Below are positions 9,881-23,563 of a stretch of 64,000 bases of DNA, piece by piece (the first letter of the stretch is position 1; the number at the start of each line of letters is the position of its first letter). The notes beneath the pieces are model-generated. The model did not search any database, was not told where the DNA came from, and worked only from the letters and a program-made list of their open reading frames with translations. The DNA is from Pseudomonas sp. Irchel s3h17 (GTDB lineage Bacteria > Pseudomonadota > Gammaproteobacteria > Pseudomonadales > Pseudomonadaceae). The translations under genes and the position numbers were made by a program. The stretch is from contig NZ_FYDL01000004.1 in the NCBI RefSeq assembly GCF_900187505.1, forward strand, positions 319,359 to 383,358, read 5' to 3'.

Positions 9881-11179
9881 ATGCGCGTGATGAAGTGGAG
9901 CATAATCGCACTGGCTGTTTCAGCAGGCACCTCGCAGTTCGCAATCGCGTCCTCTCAGGACGAAGCCAAAGGCTTTATTGAAGACCAAAGTCTGAATGCC
10001 AAGACTCGTATCGAGTACATGAACCGCGACTTCAGGAACGGTGCTGGCAACATTGCCAAGTCCGGTGGCGGCTACAAAAGCGGCTATCGTCAGGACACCG
10101 GTATCAGCGAGCTGGTGACCTATGAGTCCGGTTTCACCCAAGGCCTCATCGGCGTAGGCGTGGACGCAATGGTCATGGGTACCGCCAAGCTGGATGGCGG
10201 TGAAGGTCGCTCCGGCAACGGCATGTTCGCCCGCAATGGCGCTGGCGAACCTGAAGACGCACAAGGCAAATCCGGTGCCGCAGTCAAGTTCCGCCTCTCC
10301 GACACCACCCTGAAGTACGGCCGCCAGTTCGTTGCCAGCCCGGTATTCGCGACCGACGACAGCCGCTTGCTGCCAGAAGTTGCCGAGGGTACCTACCTCT
10401 CCACCAAAGAAATCAAAGGCCTGGAAGTCAGTGCAGGTCGTTTCACCGCCCTCAGCTCGCAAACCGGCATGGGCAAGGACAGCATCAACGGTGCTGGCAA
10501 CCCTGGTCTGACCAGCGCCAATATCGCTGGCGCCACCTACCAGTTCACCGATAACTTCGTGGCTGGCATCGCGGCATCCGACGTTGAAGACTACTTCAAG
10601 AAGCAGTACATCAACGCCAACTACACCCTGCCGATCAACGAAGACCAGTCTCTGAACTTCGACTTGAACGCGTACAAGACCAAAGACCAGGGCCAGGCGC
10701 TGTACGGCGCGCAGGACAACAAACTGTGGAGCTTGGCAGCTGCCTACAGCCTCGGCGCACACAAGTTCACCCTGGGTTACCAGCAGTCGTCCGGCGACAC
10801 CAACTACCTGTACGGCGTTGACGGTAACGGCACGATCTTCGTCGCCAACTCCATCCAGATCTCCGACTTTATCGGTCGTGACGAGAAATCCTGGCAGGGT
10901 CGCTACGACCTGAACATGGCCACCTACGGCGTACCCGGCCTGAGCTTCATGAGCCGTTATGTTTACGGTAACAACATCGAGACCGATTCCGGTACCGAAG
11001 GTAAGGAGCACGAGTTCAACTTCGAAACCAAGTACGTGTTCCAGGAAGGTCCGGCCAAGGATCTGTCGCTGCGTCTGCGTAGCGCCATCTACCGCGCCAA
11101 CACGGCTTACAACGAAGAGTACACGGCTGACAACAACGACGTACGTATCATCGTTGAATACCCTCTGAGCATCTTGTAA
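9881..11179 (+). CDS. oprD: OprD-family outer-membrane porin
   Basis: A 432-residue precursor. The start MRVMKWSIIALAVSAGTSQF begins a Sec signal peptide (about residues 1-23) and has a good ribosome site (AGGAG, about 8 nt upstream). The mature part has the OprD N-terminus (GFIEDQSLNAKTRIEYMNRD) and alternating beta-strands of an 18-stranded barrel, ending in the R-I-I-V-E-Y-P-L-S-I-L strand. OprD porins take up small substrates, with basic amino acids the classic ones for the founding member. Its position beside HIT-slyX matches P. aeruginosa oprD, but paralogues in this genus make substrate assignment tentative. Confidence 0.88.
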   Translation: MRVMKWSIIALAVSAGTSQFAIASSQDEAKGFIEDQSLNAKTRIEYMNRDFRNGAGNIAKSGGGYKSGYRQDTGISELVTYESGFTQGLIGVGVDAMVMGTAKLDGGEGRSGNGMFARNGAGEPEDAQGKSGAAVKFRLSDTTLKYGRQFVASPVFATDDSRLLPEVAEGTYLSTKEIKGLEVSAGRFTALSSQTGMGKDSINGAGNPGLTSANIAGATYQFTDNFVAGIAASDVEDYFKKQYINANYTLPINEDQSLNFDLNAYKTKDQGQALYGAQDNKLWSLAAAYSLGAHKFTLGYQQSSGDTNYLYGVDGNGTIFVANSIQISDFIGRDEKSWQGRYDLNMATYGVPGLSFMSRYVYGNNIETDSGTEGKEHEFNFETKYVFQEGPAKDLSLRLRSAIYRANTAYNEEYTADNNDVRIIVEYPLSIL

Positions 11180-11217
11180 TCAGCGGCTTTCAATAGCGTC
11201 TAGAGCCTGGCTCAACT

Positions 11218-11256
11218 AAAAAGCCCCTCACCCGAATAAGGTGAGGGGCTTTTTTG
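11218..11256 (+). terminator. Terminator after the porin gene
   Basis: Hairpin AGCCCCTCAC / GTGAGGGGCT with a 9-nt loop followed by TTTTTT. Confidence 0.93.
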
Positions 11257-11353
11257 TTACTGTTTGATGACAGTTACAAACAAAGGCAGTGTCGCAGACA
11301 ATTTAGTAGCAAGCTAATAATAAGTTAGCGCACTATTAATCTTCCCGCTTTGT

Positions 11354-11387
11354 AAAAACACTCAAGGGGCCAATTGGCCCCTTGAGT
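11354..11387 (-). terminator. Terminator after mscS
   Basis: A perfect palindrome spans 11360-11387, centred on GGGGCCAATTGGCCCC. On the minus strand it is followed by a short T-run (11354-11358). It lies just downstream of the mscS stop. Confidence 0.8.
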
Positions 11388-11421
11388 CAAACACCGATAC
11401 TCGTTCTACAACGTCGAGTAT

Positions 11422-12258
11422 TCAGGCTGTTTCCTGAACCATGCGAATCACGCGCTGTGGAAACGGAATATCAATACCCGCCCCTTTCAGGCGATCGCGG
11501 GAGTGCTCATTGAAGTGGAACAGCACATCCCAATAGTCCGCCGTCTTCACCCAGACGCGCAGCGACAGAGTGATTGAGCTATCGCCCAGGGTCGATACCA
11601 CCGCCACTGGCTCAGGGTCGGCCAGTACACGCGCATCATTGGCCAGTTCCAGCAGCACCGCACGGGCCTTCTGCAAATCGGCGTTGTAGTCCACGCCAAC
11701 GTCGAACACTACTTTGCGCGTAGGTTGACGGTTAGTGTTGGTGATGATGCCGTTGGACAGCACACCGTTCGGCACGATGACGGTCTTGTTGTCGCCGGTG
11801 CGAATAATCGTGTGGAAGATCTGGATGCTGTCGACGGTGCCCGCCGTGCCCTGGGCTTCAATCCAGTCACCAATGCGGAACGGACGGAACAACAGAATCA
11901 GCACGCCACCCGCGAAGTTCGCCAGGCTGCCCTGCAGGGCCAGGCCGATGGCCAGACCCGCGGCACCAATGGCGGCCACGAACGAGGTGGTTTCAACGCC
12001 GATCATCGACGCGACACTCACCACCAACAGCACCTTGAGCACGATGTTGGCCAGGCTGCTGATAAACCCTTGCAGGGCCAGGTCGGCATTGCGCAGCGCC
12101 AACAGCTTGCCAACCTTGTGGGTCAGCTTGTTGATCAGCCACCAGCCAATGGCCAGTGTCATGACCGCCAGCAGCACACGACTGCCGTATTCCATGATCA
12201 TCGGGATCCAGGCCTGGGAAGCCTTCACCAGGTTGTCCACTTCAGCGTTCAAATCCAT
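11422..12258 (-). CDS. mscS: Small-conductance mechanosensitive channel MscS
   Basis: A 278-residue MscS of standard length. Three transmembrane helices occupy roughly residues 20-110. TM3 is the Gly/Ala-rich pore helix GAAGLAIGLALQGSLANFAG, followed by the beta domain (FRPFRIGDWIEAQGTAGTVD) and the C-terminal alpha/beta cage ending in IPFPQRVIRM. It opens under membrane tension to release solutes on osmotic downshock. Monocistronic: terminators lie on both sides. Confidence 0.95.
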   Translation of the reverse strand: MDLNAEVDNLVKASQAWIPMIMEYGSRVLLAVMTLAIGWWLINKLTHKVGKLLALRNADLALQGFISSLANIVLKVLLVVSVASMIGVETTSFVAAIGAAGLAIGLALQGSLANFAGGVLILLFRPFRIGDWIEAQGTAGTVDSIQIFHTIIRTGDNKTVIVPNGVLSNGIITNTNRQPTRKVVFDVGVDYNADLQKARAVLLELANDARVLADPEPVAVVSTLGDSSITLSLRVWVKTADYWDVLFHFNEHSRDRLKGAGIDIPFPQRVIRMVQETA

Positions 12259-12291
12259 ATTTTCTCTCCTGATTCCCGGCTACCCGGCACA

Positions 12292-12353
12292 TAAAAACCA
12301 AGCAGCAGAAAGATCATGCCCCTCGAGGCTCGATCATTTCTGCTGTTGCTTGG
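12292..12353 (-). terminator. Terminator after yajQ
   Basis: On the minus strand a long imperfect stem (CCAAGCA...CAGCAGAAA paired with TTTCTGCTGCTTGG, 12298-12353) is followed by a T-run. It separates yajQ from mscS. Confidence 0.85.
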
Positions 12354-12396
12354 GCCTCGGACGTCAATAACGCCGAGAGGTTCCCCCGAAGACTGA

Positions 12397-12882
12397 TCAG
12401 TCGCGGAAGTTGTTGAACTGCAGCGGCATGCCGAATTCCTTGCCGCGCAAGGCCGCGATGGCCTCTTGCAGGTCGTCGCGCTTCTTGCCGGTGATGCGCA
12501 CCTGCTCGCCCTGAATGGCGGCCTGGACCTTGAGCTTGGCGTCCTTGACGTGAGCGACGATCTTCTTCGCCAGCTCCTTGTCGATGCCTTCCTTGAGAAC
12601 GGCTTCCTGCTTCATCAGCTTGCCCGAAGCGTAGGCCTCTTTGACCTCAAGGCATTGCACATCGATCTTGCGCTTGACCAGCGCCAGCTTGAGGATCTCG
12701 ATCATCGCTTCCAGCTGGAAGCCGGCTTCGGCGGTCAGGTTGACGGTCAGGTCCTTTTCCTTGAACTCGAAGCTGCCTTTGCCCTTCAGGTCATAACGAC
12801 GATCGAGTTCCTTGACGGCGTTCTCGACCGCGTTGGTGAGTTCGTGTTTGTCCAGTTCGGATACCACGTCGAACGACGGCAT
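12397..12882 (-). CDS. yajQ: YajQ family nucleotide-binding protein
   Basis: A 161-residue protein starting [20 protein letters not shown] and ending [15 protein letters not shown], both hallmark ends of the YajQ/DUF520 family. The fold is two RNP-like domains. In Xanthomonas and other proteobacteria, members bind cyclic di-GMP and partner transcription factors; in P. fluorescens a YajQ has been linked to phage phi6 transcription. Either role is inference here. Divergent from panE, with a terminator downstream. Confidence 0.94.
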   Translation of the reverse strand: MPSFDVVSELDKHELTNAVENAVKELDRRYDLKGKGSFEFKEKDLTVNLTAEAGFQLEAMIEILKLALVKRKIDVQCLEVKEAYASGKLMKQEAVLKEGIDKELAKKIVAHVKDAKLKVQAAIQGEQVRITGKKRDDLQEAIAALRGKEFGMPLQFNNFRD

Positions 12883-12917
12883 GTAGTCTCTCCAGTAAAA
12901 AAGGGCGCACGCAATAA

Positions 12918-13943
<1,026 letters not shown>

Positions 13944-13988
13944 GCAGCGGCTACGCTGGCCTCCTGTTCTTCTTTAGCGACGACCCCC

Positions 13989-16028
13989 ATGCCTTTGCGC
14001 CAGCGCCTTGAAAACCTTCCGGTCGGCCAGAAACTGCTGGCCGCCCTGTTGGTGCTGTTGATCACCGTGCTACTGGTGGCCAACCTGACCTTTATCAGCG
14101 CCGCCTACTGGATCTCCCAGGAAAGCATGGCACCGCAAGCCCTGCAGACCATCGGCCGGCTGGTCTCCAATCCGGCGCTTGCCAGCCAGTCATTGAATTC
14201 GCCACAAGACGCTGAAAACCTGCTCAACGAGCTCAACAGCTACACCCCGTTGCGGGCAGCGGCCCTGTACGACGGCAAAGGCCAGCGCCTGGCCCAGGTG
14301 CAGCATGGCGACCAACTCGAACTGCCCAGACACTTTCGGCACATCGAAACCTGGCAGGCCACGGAGTTTCGCAGCAATCAACTGATCACACTGCCACGCC
14401 CGGGCCAGGCCCCCGGCCATCTGCTGCTGGTGGCCAGCAGTGAGTTGCCGGTCGCGTTCTATACCGGCACCCTGACAGCGAGCCTGGGGATCCTGATTTT
14501 CAGCGTGCTGTTGTGGCTGCTGATTGCCCAGCAGATCAAACGCCTGATTACCCAGCCGATTCATCAACTCGAAGAACTGTCCCGGCAGGTGACCCGCGAA
14601 GAGAACTACGCCCTGCGCGCCGCTCGCGGTAACCATGACGAAATCGGCAGCCTCGCTGAAGCCTTCAACACCATGCTCTCGCGCATCGAAGCCCGCGAGC
14701 AGCAACTCAAGCGCGCCCGCGACGACTCCCAGGCCGCCTACGACCAGGCCCAGGGCCTGGCTGAAGAAACCCGCCATACCAACCGCAAGCTGGAGCTGGA
14801 AGTCCAGGTGCGCAGCAAGATCGAGAAAAAGCTCACGGGCTTTCAGAACTACCTCAACAGCATCATCGACTCGATGCCGTCAGCCCTGATTGCCCTGGAT
14901 GAACAGCTGTACGTGACCCAGTGGAACCAGGAAGCCAGCGCCCTGTCCGGCACACGCCTGGATGAAGCCTTGAACCAGCCGATTTTTCTCGCCTTTGAAC
15001 CCCTCAAGCCGTTTCTGCCACAACTACGGGAGACCGTCGAACAGCACAGCGTGGTCAAGATCGAGCGTGTGACCTGGACCCGGGACGAGGAAGCCAAACA
15101 CTATGCGCTGACCTTCTATCCGTTGATGGGCGGTGCCGGACGTGGCGTGGTGATCCGGATCGACGACATCACCCAGCGCCTGTCCCTGGAAGAAATGATG
15201 GTGCAATCGGAGAAAATGCTCTCGGTGGGTGGGCTTGCGGCCGGCATGGCCCACGAGATCAACAACCCGCTGGGCGCCATCCTGCACAACGTGCAGAACA
15301 TTCGCCGGCGCTTGTCCGCCGACCTGCCCAAGAACATCGAAACCGCCGAACAACTGGGCCTGGAACTGGACAGTGTCAATCAGTACCTGCAACACCGCGA
15401 AGTGCCGCAATTGCTCGACGGCATCCAGCAGGCCGGTGCCCGGGCGGCGAAGATCGTCACCCACATGCTCAGTTTCAGCCGCCGCAGCAACCGGCAAATG
15501 GCGCCCTGCGACTTGCCGGCGCTGATCGACCAGGCCGTGGAGATCGCCAGCAATGATTTCGACCTGACCATTGGCTTCGACTTCAAGGGCCAGGCCATCG
15601 TTCGCCAGTTCGACCCGCAACTGGGCCCCGTCCCCGGCACCGCCAACGAGCTGGAACAAGTGCTGCTCAACCTGCTGAAAAATGCGGCCCAGGCGATCCA
15701 CCAGCGCGAGGACGACCGCGAACCTGGTCGAATCATCCTGCGCACGCGCCTGAACCCGCCATGGGCGGAAATCCAGGTCGAGGACAACGGCATCGGCATG
15801 AGCGAGAGCGTGCGCAAGCGCACCTTCGAACCGTTCTTCACCACCAAGGAAATCGGCCAGGGCACGGGCCTTGGGCTTTCGGTGTCGTACTTCATCATCA
15901 CCAACAATCACAAGGGTCAGATGGAAGTGCAATCGACTCAGGGCCAGGGCACCTGCTTTACCTTGCGCCTGCCATTAATCGCGAGCGCCCCGCTCGCCCC
16001 CCACGAACTCAGACAACTGGAGCGCTAA
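13989..16028 (+). CDS. Membrane sensor histidine kinase (HAMP-PAS-HisKA-HATPase), orphan
   Basis: A 679-residue kinase. It has TM1 at about 16-40, a periplasmic domain of roughly 120 residues, TM2 at about 161-180, HAMP at 182-235, a coiled coil to 280, PAS at 285-395, a HisKA domain with phospho-acceptor His422 in GMAHEINNPLGA, and an HATPase_c domain with LLNLLKNAAQAI (N-box), VEDNGIGM (G1) and GTGLGLSVSY (G2). No response regulator lies nearby, so its partner is elsewhere. It ends 2 nt before the cobalamin adenosyltransferase start, suggesting cotranscription. The stimulus is not inferable. Confidence 0.9.
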   Translation: MPLRQRLENLPVGQKLLAALLVLLITVLLVANLTFISAAYWISQESMAPQALQTIGRLVSNPALASQSLNSPQDAENLLNELNSYTPLRAAALYDGKGQRLAQVQHGDQLELPRHFRHIETWQATEFRSNQLITLPRPGQAPGHLLLVASSELPVAFYTGTLTASLGILIFSVLLWLLIAQQIKRLITQPIHQLEELSRQVTREENYALRAARGNHDEIGSLAEAFNTMLSRIEAREQQLKRARDDSQAAYDQAQGLAEETRHTNRKLELEVQVRSKIEKKLTGFQNYLNSIIDSMPSALIALDEQLYVTQWNQEASALSGTRLDEALNQPIFLAFEPLKPFLPQLRETVEQHSVVKIERVTWTRDEEAKHYALTFYPLMGGAGRGVVIRIDDITQRLSLEEMMVQSEKMLSVGGLAAGMAHEINNPLGAILHNVQNIRRRLSADLPKNIETAEQLGLELDSVNQYLQHREVPQLLDGIQQAGARAAKIVTHMLSFSRRSNRQMAPCDLPALIDQAVEIASNDFDLTIGFDFKGQAIVRQFDPQLGPVPGTANELEQVLLNLLKNAAQAIHQREDDREPGRIILRTRLNPPWAEIQVEDNGIGMSESVRKRTFEPFFTTKEIGQGTGLGLSVSYFIITNNHKGQMEVQSTQGQGTCFTLRLPLIASAPLAPHELRQLER

Positions 16029-16030
16029 GC

Positions 16031-16612
16031 ATGGGTTTTCGCCTGTCGAAAATTTACACCCGCACCGGCGACAAAGGTGAAACCGGGCTTGGCGATGGTC
16101 GCCGGGTACCCAAGGACCATCCACGGGTCGAGGCCATCGGCGAAGTCGATACGCTGAACAGCCAGTTGGGGCTGCTGCTGGCCGGACTGGCCGAAAGCCA
16201 GCGAGTACATCCCGGCCTGCAAGCGATCAGCGACGTGCTGGAACCTTGCCAGCACCGCTTGTTCGACCTGGGTGGCGAACTGGCGATGCCGGTCTATCAA
16301 GCGCTGAATGCGGCGGAAGTCGAGCGCCTGGAAGCAGCCATCGATACCTGGAATGAAGAGTTGGGGCCATTGGAGAACTTCATTCTGCCCGGTGGCTCGG
16401 CGCTGATCGCTCAGGCCCATGTTTGCCGCAGCCTGGCCCGCAGTGCCGAGCGCCGCTGCCAGCAGTTGAATGCTGTCGAGCCGTTGGCTGGCGTGGGACT
16501 GGCCTACATCAATCGCTTGTCGGATTTACTGTTTGTAGCGGCACGGTTGATTGCCAAGCGCCAGGGGATTGCGGAGATTTTGTGGCAGGCGGCGGCAAAA
16601 CCTGGGGGTTAG
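16031..16612 (+). CDS. Cob(I)alamin adenosyltransferase, PduO type
   Basis: A 193-residue enzyme transferring the 5-prime-deoxyadenosyl group of ATP to cob(I)alamin. The N-terminal ATP-binding signature KIYTRTGDKGETGLGDGRRV and the later FILPGGS and CRSLARSAERR segments are diagnostic of the PduO/MMAB family. The ATG at 16031 follows the kinase stop by 2 nt. The family is usually called PduO or CobO; PduO-type is certain, the locus symbol is not. Confidence 0.93.
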   Translation: MGFRLSKIYTRTGDKGETGLGDGRRVPKDHPRVEAIGEVDTLNSQLGLLLAGLAESQRVHPGLQAISDVLEPCQHRLFDLGGELAMPVYQALNAAEVERLEAAIDTWNEELGPLENFILPGGSALIAQAHVCRSLARSAERRCQQLNAVEPLAGVGLAYINRLSDLLFVAARLIAKRQGIAEILWQAAAKPGG

Positions 16613-16700
16613 TCCAAGTTAGATACGCCATACTTCGCGAGCAAGCCCCACAACATCCGTATCTTCAGTAATGCCACTCAATCAAGTGCGAACGCTGCCC

Positions 16701-16835
16701 CCGTGGCGAGCGAGCTTGCTCGCGCTGGGGCGCGAAGCGCCCCCAACAAGACGATTGCAGTCTTTCAGATAACACTCTGCAACTGGTTTTTGGGCCGCTG
16801 CGCAGCCCAGCGCGAGCAAGCTCGCTCACCACGGG
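16701..16835. repeat. REPIN
   Basis: Inverted REP pair: CCGTGGCGAGCGAGCTTGCT at the left and AGCGCGAGCAAGCTCGCTC... at the right, with an internal GGGGCGCGAAGCGCCCC hairpin. Lies between the convergent adenosyltransferase and nudix/ThiE genes. Confidence 0.92.
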
Positions 16836-16987
16836 ACATGTGTTCGGCATCCCGCACCTGACGAGAGCGGCCATATGTCCCAGACCGTTGCTCCCACAAT
16901 AGACCTGCTGTGACCACATTACGTGTGAACAGCAAAGATCTAATGTCGGAGCTTGCTCACGATGACGCCAGTAGCCTCACCGCGTAT

Positions 16988-17932
16988 TCAAGCCTCTGGC
17001 CAGAACGCCCGGATCCCCGCCACGCCCTGCGCGCCTGTTTCCCAAGCCTTTTGCCGCTCGGCAGGGCCAACACCGCCCAGCAGAAACACCGGCTTGCTGA
17101 ACCCGGCAATCAACTGCGCGGCCTGTTCCCATCCCAGCGGTACTGCATCGGGGTGAGTCCGGGTCGGCTGGACCGGCGACAGAGTGACGAAATCCACTCC
17201 CATCTGTTCGGCCAGGCTCAATTCCTCAGCGTTGTGGCAGGACGCCGCCAGCCAGCGCGACGCTGGCAGTGGACGCCCGGCGCTGGCGTACTTGCGCAAC
17301 TGAGCTGCCGTGATGTGCCAACCCGCGGACGGGAAGTCGCCCAGCCACTCGAACGGCCCCTTGAGCATCAGCTGCGCCTTGCCAGCACACAACCCCACCG
17401 CATCCACCGCCAGATCGCGATACTTGGGATCGTAGCCGTTGGGCGCGCGCAGCTGGATCAACTTGATCCCACCGGCAATGGCCTTCTGGATACCCCGCAG
17501 CATCACCGGGGTTTCCAGATCATCCGGGGTGATCAGGTACTCGCTCGGCAAACGGGCCGCCGCGACGATCGGCTGGTTGGCAGCCGGAAACTCATAGTTG
17601 CCCAGCTCACGCCCGGTCACCCAGGCCAATGGCTGGCCTTCAGCGCCGTGGGGCTCGCCGGTAAACGCCGAGACCTCCCAGACATCCAGCAGCACCTGCT
17701 TGTCCGGGTAATCATGGTGAACCGTGATCAGCGGCCGGGCTGCCGTGACCACAATCCCCAGCTCTTCGTGCAGTTCGCGGGCCAGCGCAACCTGCACGGC
17801 TTCGCCCTCCTCGACCTTGCCGCCGGGAAACTCCCACAATCCGCCCTGGTGCTGGGCATCAGCACGGCGAGCGATGAGGATCTTGCCATCGGCATCACGG
17901 ATGACCGCTGCCGCTACATGAACTCGTTTCAC
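16988..17932 (-). CDS. Nudix (MutT-type) hydrolase fused to a ThiE-like domain
   Basis: A 314-residue fusion. Residues 1-130 are a MutT-like Nudix domain with a complete Nudix box (GGKVEEGEAVQ...RELHEELG), which in MutT hydrolyses 8-oxo-dGTP. Residues 145-314 resemble thiamine phosphate synthase/TenI (IKLIQLRAPN, GWHITAAQL, FVTLSPVQPT, LLGGVGPAE). The same fusion occurs upstream of GST-argJ-secA in other pseudomonads. GTG at 17932 was chosen as start because it overlaps the upstream GST stop by 4 nt (GTGA), a classic coupling arrangement. Whether the ThiE-like half is catalytic is unknown. Confidence 0.9.
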   Translation of the reverse strand: MKRVHVAAAVIRDADGKILIARRADAQHQGGLWEFPGGKVEEGEAVQVALARELHEELGIVVTAARPLITVHHDYPDKQVLLDVWEVSAFTGEPHGAEGQPLAWVTGRELGNYEFPAANQPIVAAARLPSEYLITPDDLETPVMLRGIQKAIAGGIKLIQLRAPNGYDPKYRDLAVDAVGLCAGKAQLMLKGPFEWLGDFPSAGWHITAAQLRKYASAGRPLPASRWLAASCHNAEELSLAEQMGVDFVTLSPVQPTRTHPDAVPLGWEQAAQLIAGFSKPVFLLGGVGPAERQKAWETGAQGVAGIRAFWPEA

Positions 17933-18561
17933 CGCCCTGCTTCCTCTAGACCGGCTTTCTGCCAGACCTTGAAGGCTGGCCACTGGTAGATCGTCTCGAC
18001 ATAAGCCGCATCGACCGCTGGCAACTCGACCTGATAGGTGCGCAGGCGCACGGCAATCGGTGCGAAGAAGGCATCGGCCAGGCTCACCTCACCGAACAGG
18101 AACGGACCGCTTTCGTTCGAGGCAGCGCGGCATTCAGCCCACAGTGCCAGCATGCGCTCGATTTCCGTCTTCACTTCAGGCGGCATCGGCGACAGCGGTG
18201 CGTCGCGACTCAGGTCGAACGGCATATTGCCGCGCATGGCAAAGAAACCGCTGTGCATTTGCGCGCAGGCAGAACGGGCCTGGGCACGGGCGGCGATGTC
18301 CTTGGGCCAGAGACTGGCACTCGGAAAGCGTTCGACCAGGTACTCGGCGATGGCCAGCGAGTCGGCGATGGTGCCGTGCTCGGTTTTCAGCAAGGGCACC
18401 TTGGCGGTTGGCGAATGCTTGAGCAGTTGCTCGCGGGTATCGGGCTGGTTGAGCTTGATCAGCTCTTCGGTGTAGCTGGCGCCGGCCAGGTCGAGGGCCA
18501 GTGCTGCCCGCAGGGACCAGGAAGAATGCAACTTGTCGCCGATGATCAGGTGATAACTCAT
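17929..18561 (-). CDS. Glutathione S-transferase family protein
   Basis: A 210-residue GST. The thioredoxin-fold N-domain starts MSYHLIIGDKLHSSWSLRAA; the SS/SW context resembles the catalytic serine of zeta-like bacterial GSTs. The G-site signature is KVPLLKTEHGTIADSLAIAE. The C-terminal helical domain includes FLFGEVSLADAFFAPI, the usual GST folding motif. The start matches the family, although the frame is open further upstream. Translationally coupled to the nudix/ThiE gene; argJ lies 113 bp upstream. Confidence 0.9.
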   Translation of the reverse strand: MSYHLIIGDKLHSSWSLRAALALDLAGASYTEELIKLNQPDTREQLLKHSPTAKVPLLKTEHGTIADSLAIAEYLVERFPSASLWPKDIAARAQARSACAQMHSGFFAMRGNMPFDLSRDAPLSPMPPEVKTEIERMLALWAECRAASNESGPFLFGEVSLADAFFAPIAVRLRTYQVELPAVDAAYVETIYQWPAFKVWQKAGLEEAGR

Positions 18562-18674
18562 GTTCGGGACCTTTTGAAGTAGGAAACAGGCCAGTCTAGT
18601 TAGCGACTGACAAACCGCCATCGCAGGCAGGTGGAATACCTGCCCGCGATGGCGGCGACACGATCCGAACGTGA

Positions 18675-19892
18675 TTACGTCCGGTATTCGGCGTTGATTT
18701 TCACGTACTCGTGGGACAGGTCGGTGGTCCAGATGGTTTCGCTGCAATCACCGCGACCCAGCTCGATACGAATGGTGATTTCTTCACGCTGCATCACGGC
18801 CGAGCCCTGGGCCTCCGTGTAGGTCGCTGCACGGGCACCCCGGCTGGCGATACACACTTCACCCAGGAACACGTCGATCTTGCTCACGTCCAGGTTCGGC
18901 ACCCCGGCACGACCTACCGCCGCCAGGATACGGCCCCAGTTCGGATCGGAGGCAAACAGCGCGGTCTTGATCAACGGCGAGTGCGCCACGGTGTAGCCGA
19001 CATCCAGGCATTCCTGGTGATTGCCGCCGCCGTTGACTTCAACGGTGACGAACTTGGTGGCACCTTCGCCGTCACGCACGATGGCCTGCGCCACGTCCAT
19101 GCACACCTCGAACACGGCCTGCTTGAGCGCCGCGAACAACGGACCTTCGGCGGTGGTGATTTCCGGCAACGCGGCCTTGCCGGTGGCGATCAGCATGCAG
19201 CAATCGTTGGTCGAGGTGTCGCCATCGATGGTGATGCGGTTGAACGACTTGTTCGCGCCGTCCAGCATCAGGTTCTGCAGCACCTCGCGGGAGACCTTGG
19301 CGTCGGTGGCAATGTAGCCGAGCATGGTCGCCATGTTCGGGCGAATCATGCCGGCGCCTTTGCTGATGCCGGTCACGGTGACGGTCACGCCTTCGTGCTG
19401 GAACTGGCGACTCGCCCCCTTGGGCAGGGTGTCGGTGGTCATGATCCCGGTGGCCGCGGCTTCCCAGTTGTTTTCCGACAGGTCGTCCAGCGCCGCTTGC
19501 AGGGCGCCCTCGATCTTCTCGACCGGCAGCGGTTCGCCAATCACGCCCGTGGAATACGGCAACACCAGGCTTGCATCAACGCCGGTCAGCTCTGCCAGCT
19601 TGGCGCAGGTACGCTCGGCGGCGGCCAGGCCCGGCTCACCGGTGCCAGCGTTGGCGTTGCCGGTGTTGGTCAACAGGTAGCGCACCGGGCCTTGCACACG
19701 TTGCTTGGCCAGGATTACCGGTGCCGCGCAAAAGGCGTTCAGCGTGAACACACCGGCAACGGTCGAGCCTTCAGCACAGCGCATGACCACAACATCCTTG
19801 CGCCCGGGGCGCTTGATGCCAGCCGAGGCGATACCGAGTTCAAAACCGGCAACCGGGTGCAACGTTGGCAAAGGACCAAGACCAACAGCCAT
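18675..19892 (-). CDS. argJ: Bifunctional glutamate N-acetyltransferase / amino-acid acetyltransferase ArgJ
   Basis: A 405-residue ArgJ that recycles the acetyl group from N-acetylornithine to glutamate in arginine biosynthesis. The autoproteolysis site lies in [14 protein letters not shown], with cleavage before the Thr that becomes the nucleophile of the beta chain. [15 protein letters not shown] and [15 protein letters not shown] are family blocks. Start chosen at [14 protein letters not shown]; an in-frame ATG five codons upstream is possible. Located between secA and GST as in other pseudomonads. Confidence 0.96.
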   Translation of the reverse strand: MAVGLGPLPTLHPVAGFELGIASAGIKRPGRKDVVVMRCAEGSTVAGVFTLNAFCAAPVILAKQRVQGPVRYLLTNTGNANAGTGEPGLAAAERTCAKLAELTGVDASLVLPYSTGVIGEPLPVEKIEGALQAALDDLSENNWEAAATGIMTTDTLPKGASRQFQHEGVTVTVTGISKGAGMIRPNMATMLGYIATDAKVSREVLQNLMLDGANKSFNRITIDGDTSTNDCCMLIATGKAALPEITTAEGPLFAALKQAVFEVCMDVAQAIVRDGEGATKFVTVEVNGGGNHQECLDVGYTVAHSPLIKTALFASDPNWGRILAAVGRAGVPNLDVSKIDVFLGEVCIASRGARAATYTEAQGSAVMQREEITIRIELGRGDCSETIWTTDLSHEYVKINAEYRT

Positions 19893-20010
19893 GAATGCGC
19901 TCCTCAATAGGTGATGTCTGCACCGTCGCCACGACGGTGTTTCGAATGGTAAAACGCCGCGACGGCTGATGCCGGTCGCGGCGCGGGTATTTCAGCGTAT
20001 GAAACAGGTT

Positions 20011-22746
<2,736 letters not shown>

Positions 22747-23053
22747 ATCGGCAGGATCTTCCACACTAAAGGGATGGAGGGCGGCCCCGTGAGTCGCCCG
22801 AGCAGCCCTCATGGCCGCATGCGAACGAGCATTCTACCCGGAAACGGTGGTGAGGAAAGTGGCGTTATTCCACGATGCTGGCACAGCGCTGTGAGGGGGC
22901 TCACTTAAAATAAGGGCTTTTTACTGAACTTCAAGCCACCCAAGGCAGAAGTTACTCATTGATTTAATGAGTAAAGCGCCAACAAAGCAATGGGGCGAGT
23001 GCATCCCGTGCTTTCTGCTACCATGGCGGCTCTGTTACTTCAGGTGTCTGATC
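22747..23053. other. Divergent promoter region between secA and dciA
   Basis: No gene seen. The stretch nearest dciA is A+T-richer and should contain both promoters. No conserved operator recognised. Confidence 0.45.
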
Positions 23054-23509
23054 ATGGCATTTCGCCCTCTTACGGCCAGAGCACCCGCCGTTCTGCTACG
23101 CGAAGCCAAACCGCTAAAAGCCATTCTGGGCCACGCGCAACGCCTGGGGCACTTGCAACGCTTGCTCGAAAGCCAACTGCAACCGGCTGCCCGTGAACAT
23201 TGTCATGTGGCGTCCTGGCGCGAAGGCAGCTTGCTGCTGATCGTCACCGACGGTCACTGGGCCACCCGCCTGCGCTATCAGCAAAAACGCCTGCAACGGC
23301 AATTGCAGGCCTTCGACGAATTCGCCAGCCTGACGCGGATTCTGTTCAAGGTTCAACCGCCTACCGTGCAGCACGGGGCGGCTGGCCACACCATGGACCT
23401 GTCGACCGATGCCGCGGCCACCATCCAGGCCACGGCCGACGGCATCAGCGATCCCAACCTGCGGGCAGCGCTGGAGCGGTTGGCGGCTCACGCCAGACCC
23501 AAAAGCTGA
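23054..23509 (+). CDS. dciA: DciA (DUF721) replicative helicase loader
   Basis: A 151-residue protein of the DUF721 family (start MAFRPLTARAPAVLLREA). The N-terminal part holds the DciA core (LQPAAREHCHVASWREGSLL, then WATRLRYQQKRL), and the C-terminal third is low in structure. DciA assists DnaB loading in bacteria that lack the phage-derived loader DnaC. Position divergent from secA matches P. aeruginosa, where the gene was characterised. The start was placed by similarity; the frame extends 29 codons upstream. Confidence 0.9.
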   Translation: MAFRPLTARAPAVLLREAKPLKAILGHAQRLGHLQRLLESQLQPAAREHCHVASWREGSLLLIVTDGHWATRLRYQQKRLQRQLQAFDEFASLTRILFKVQPPTVQHGAAGHTMDLSTDAAATIQATADGISDPNLRAALERLAAHARPKS

Positions 23510-23563
23510 TCTTGAGAGCGCCCATATGCGCGCATGCTGCTCAACAAAGCATCAACGCGATCC

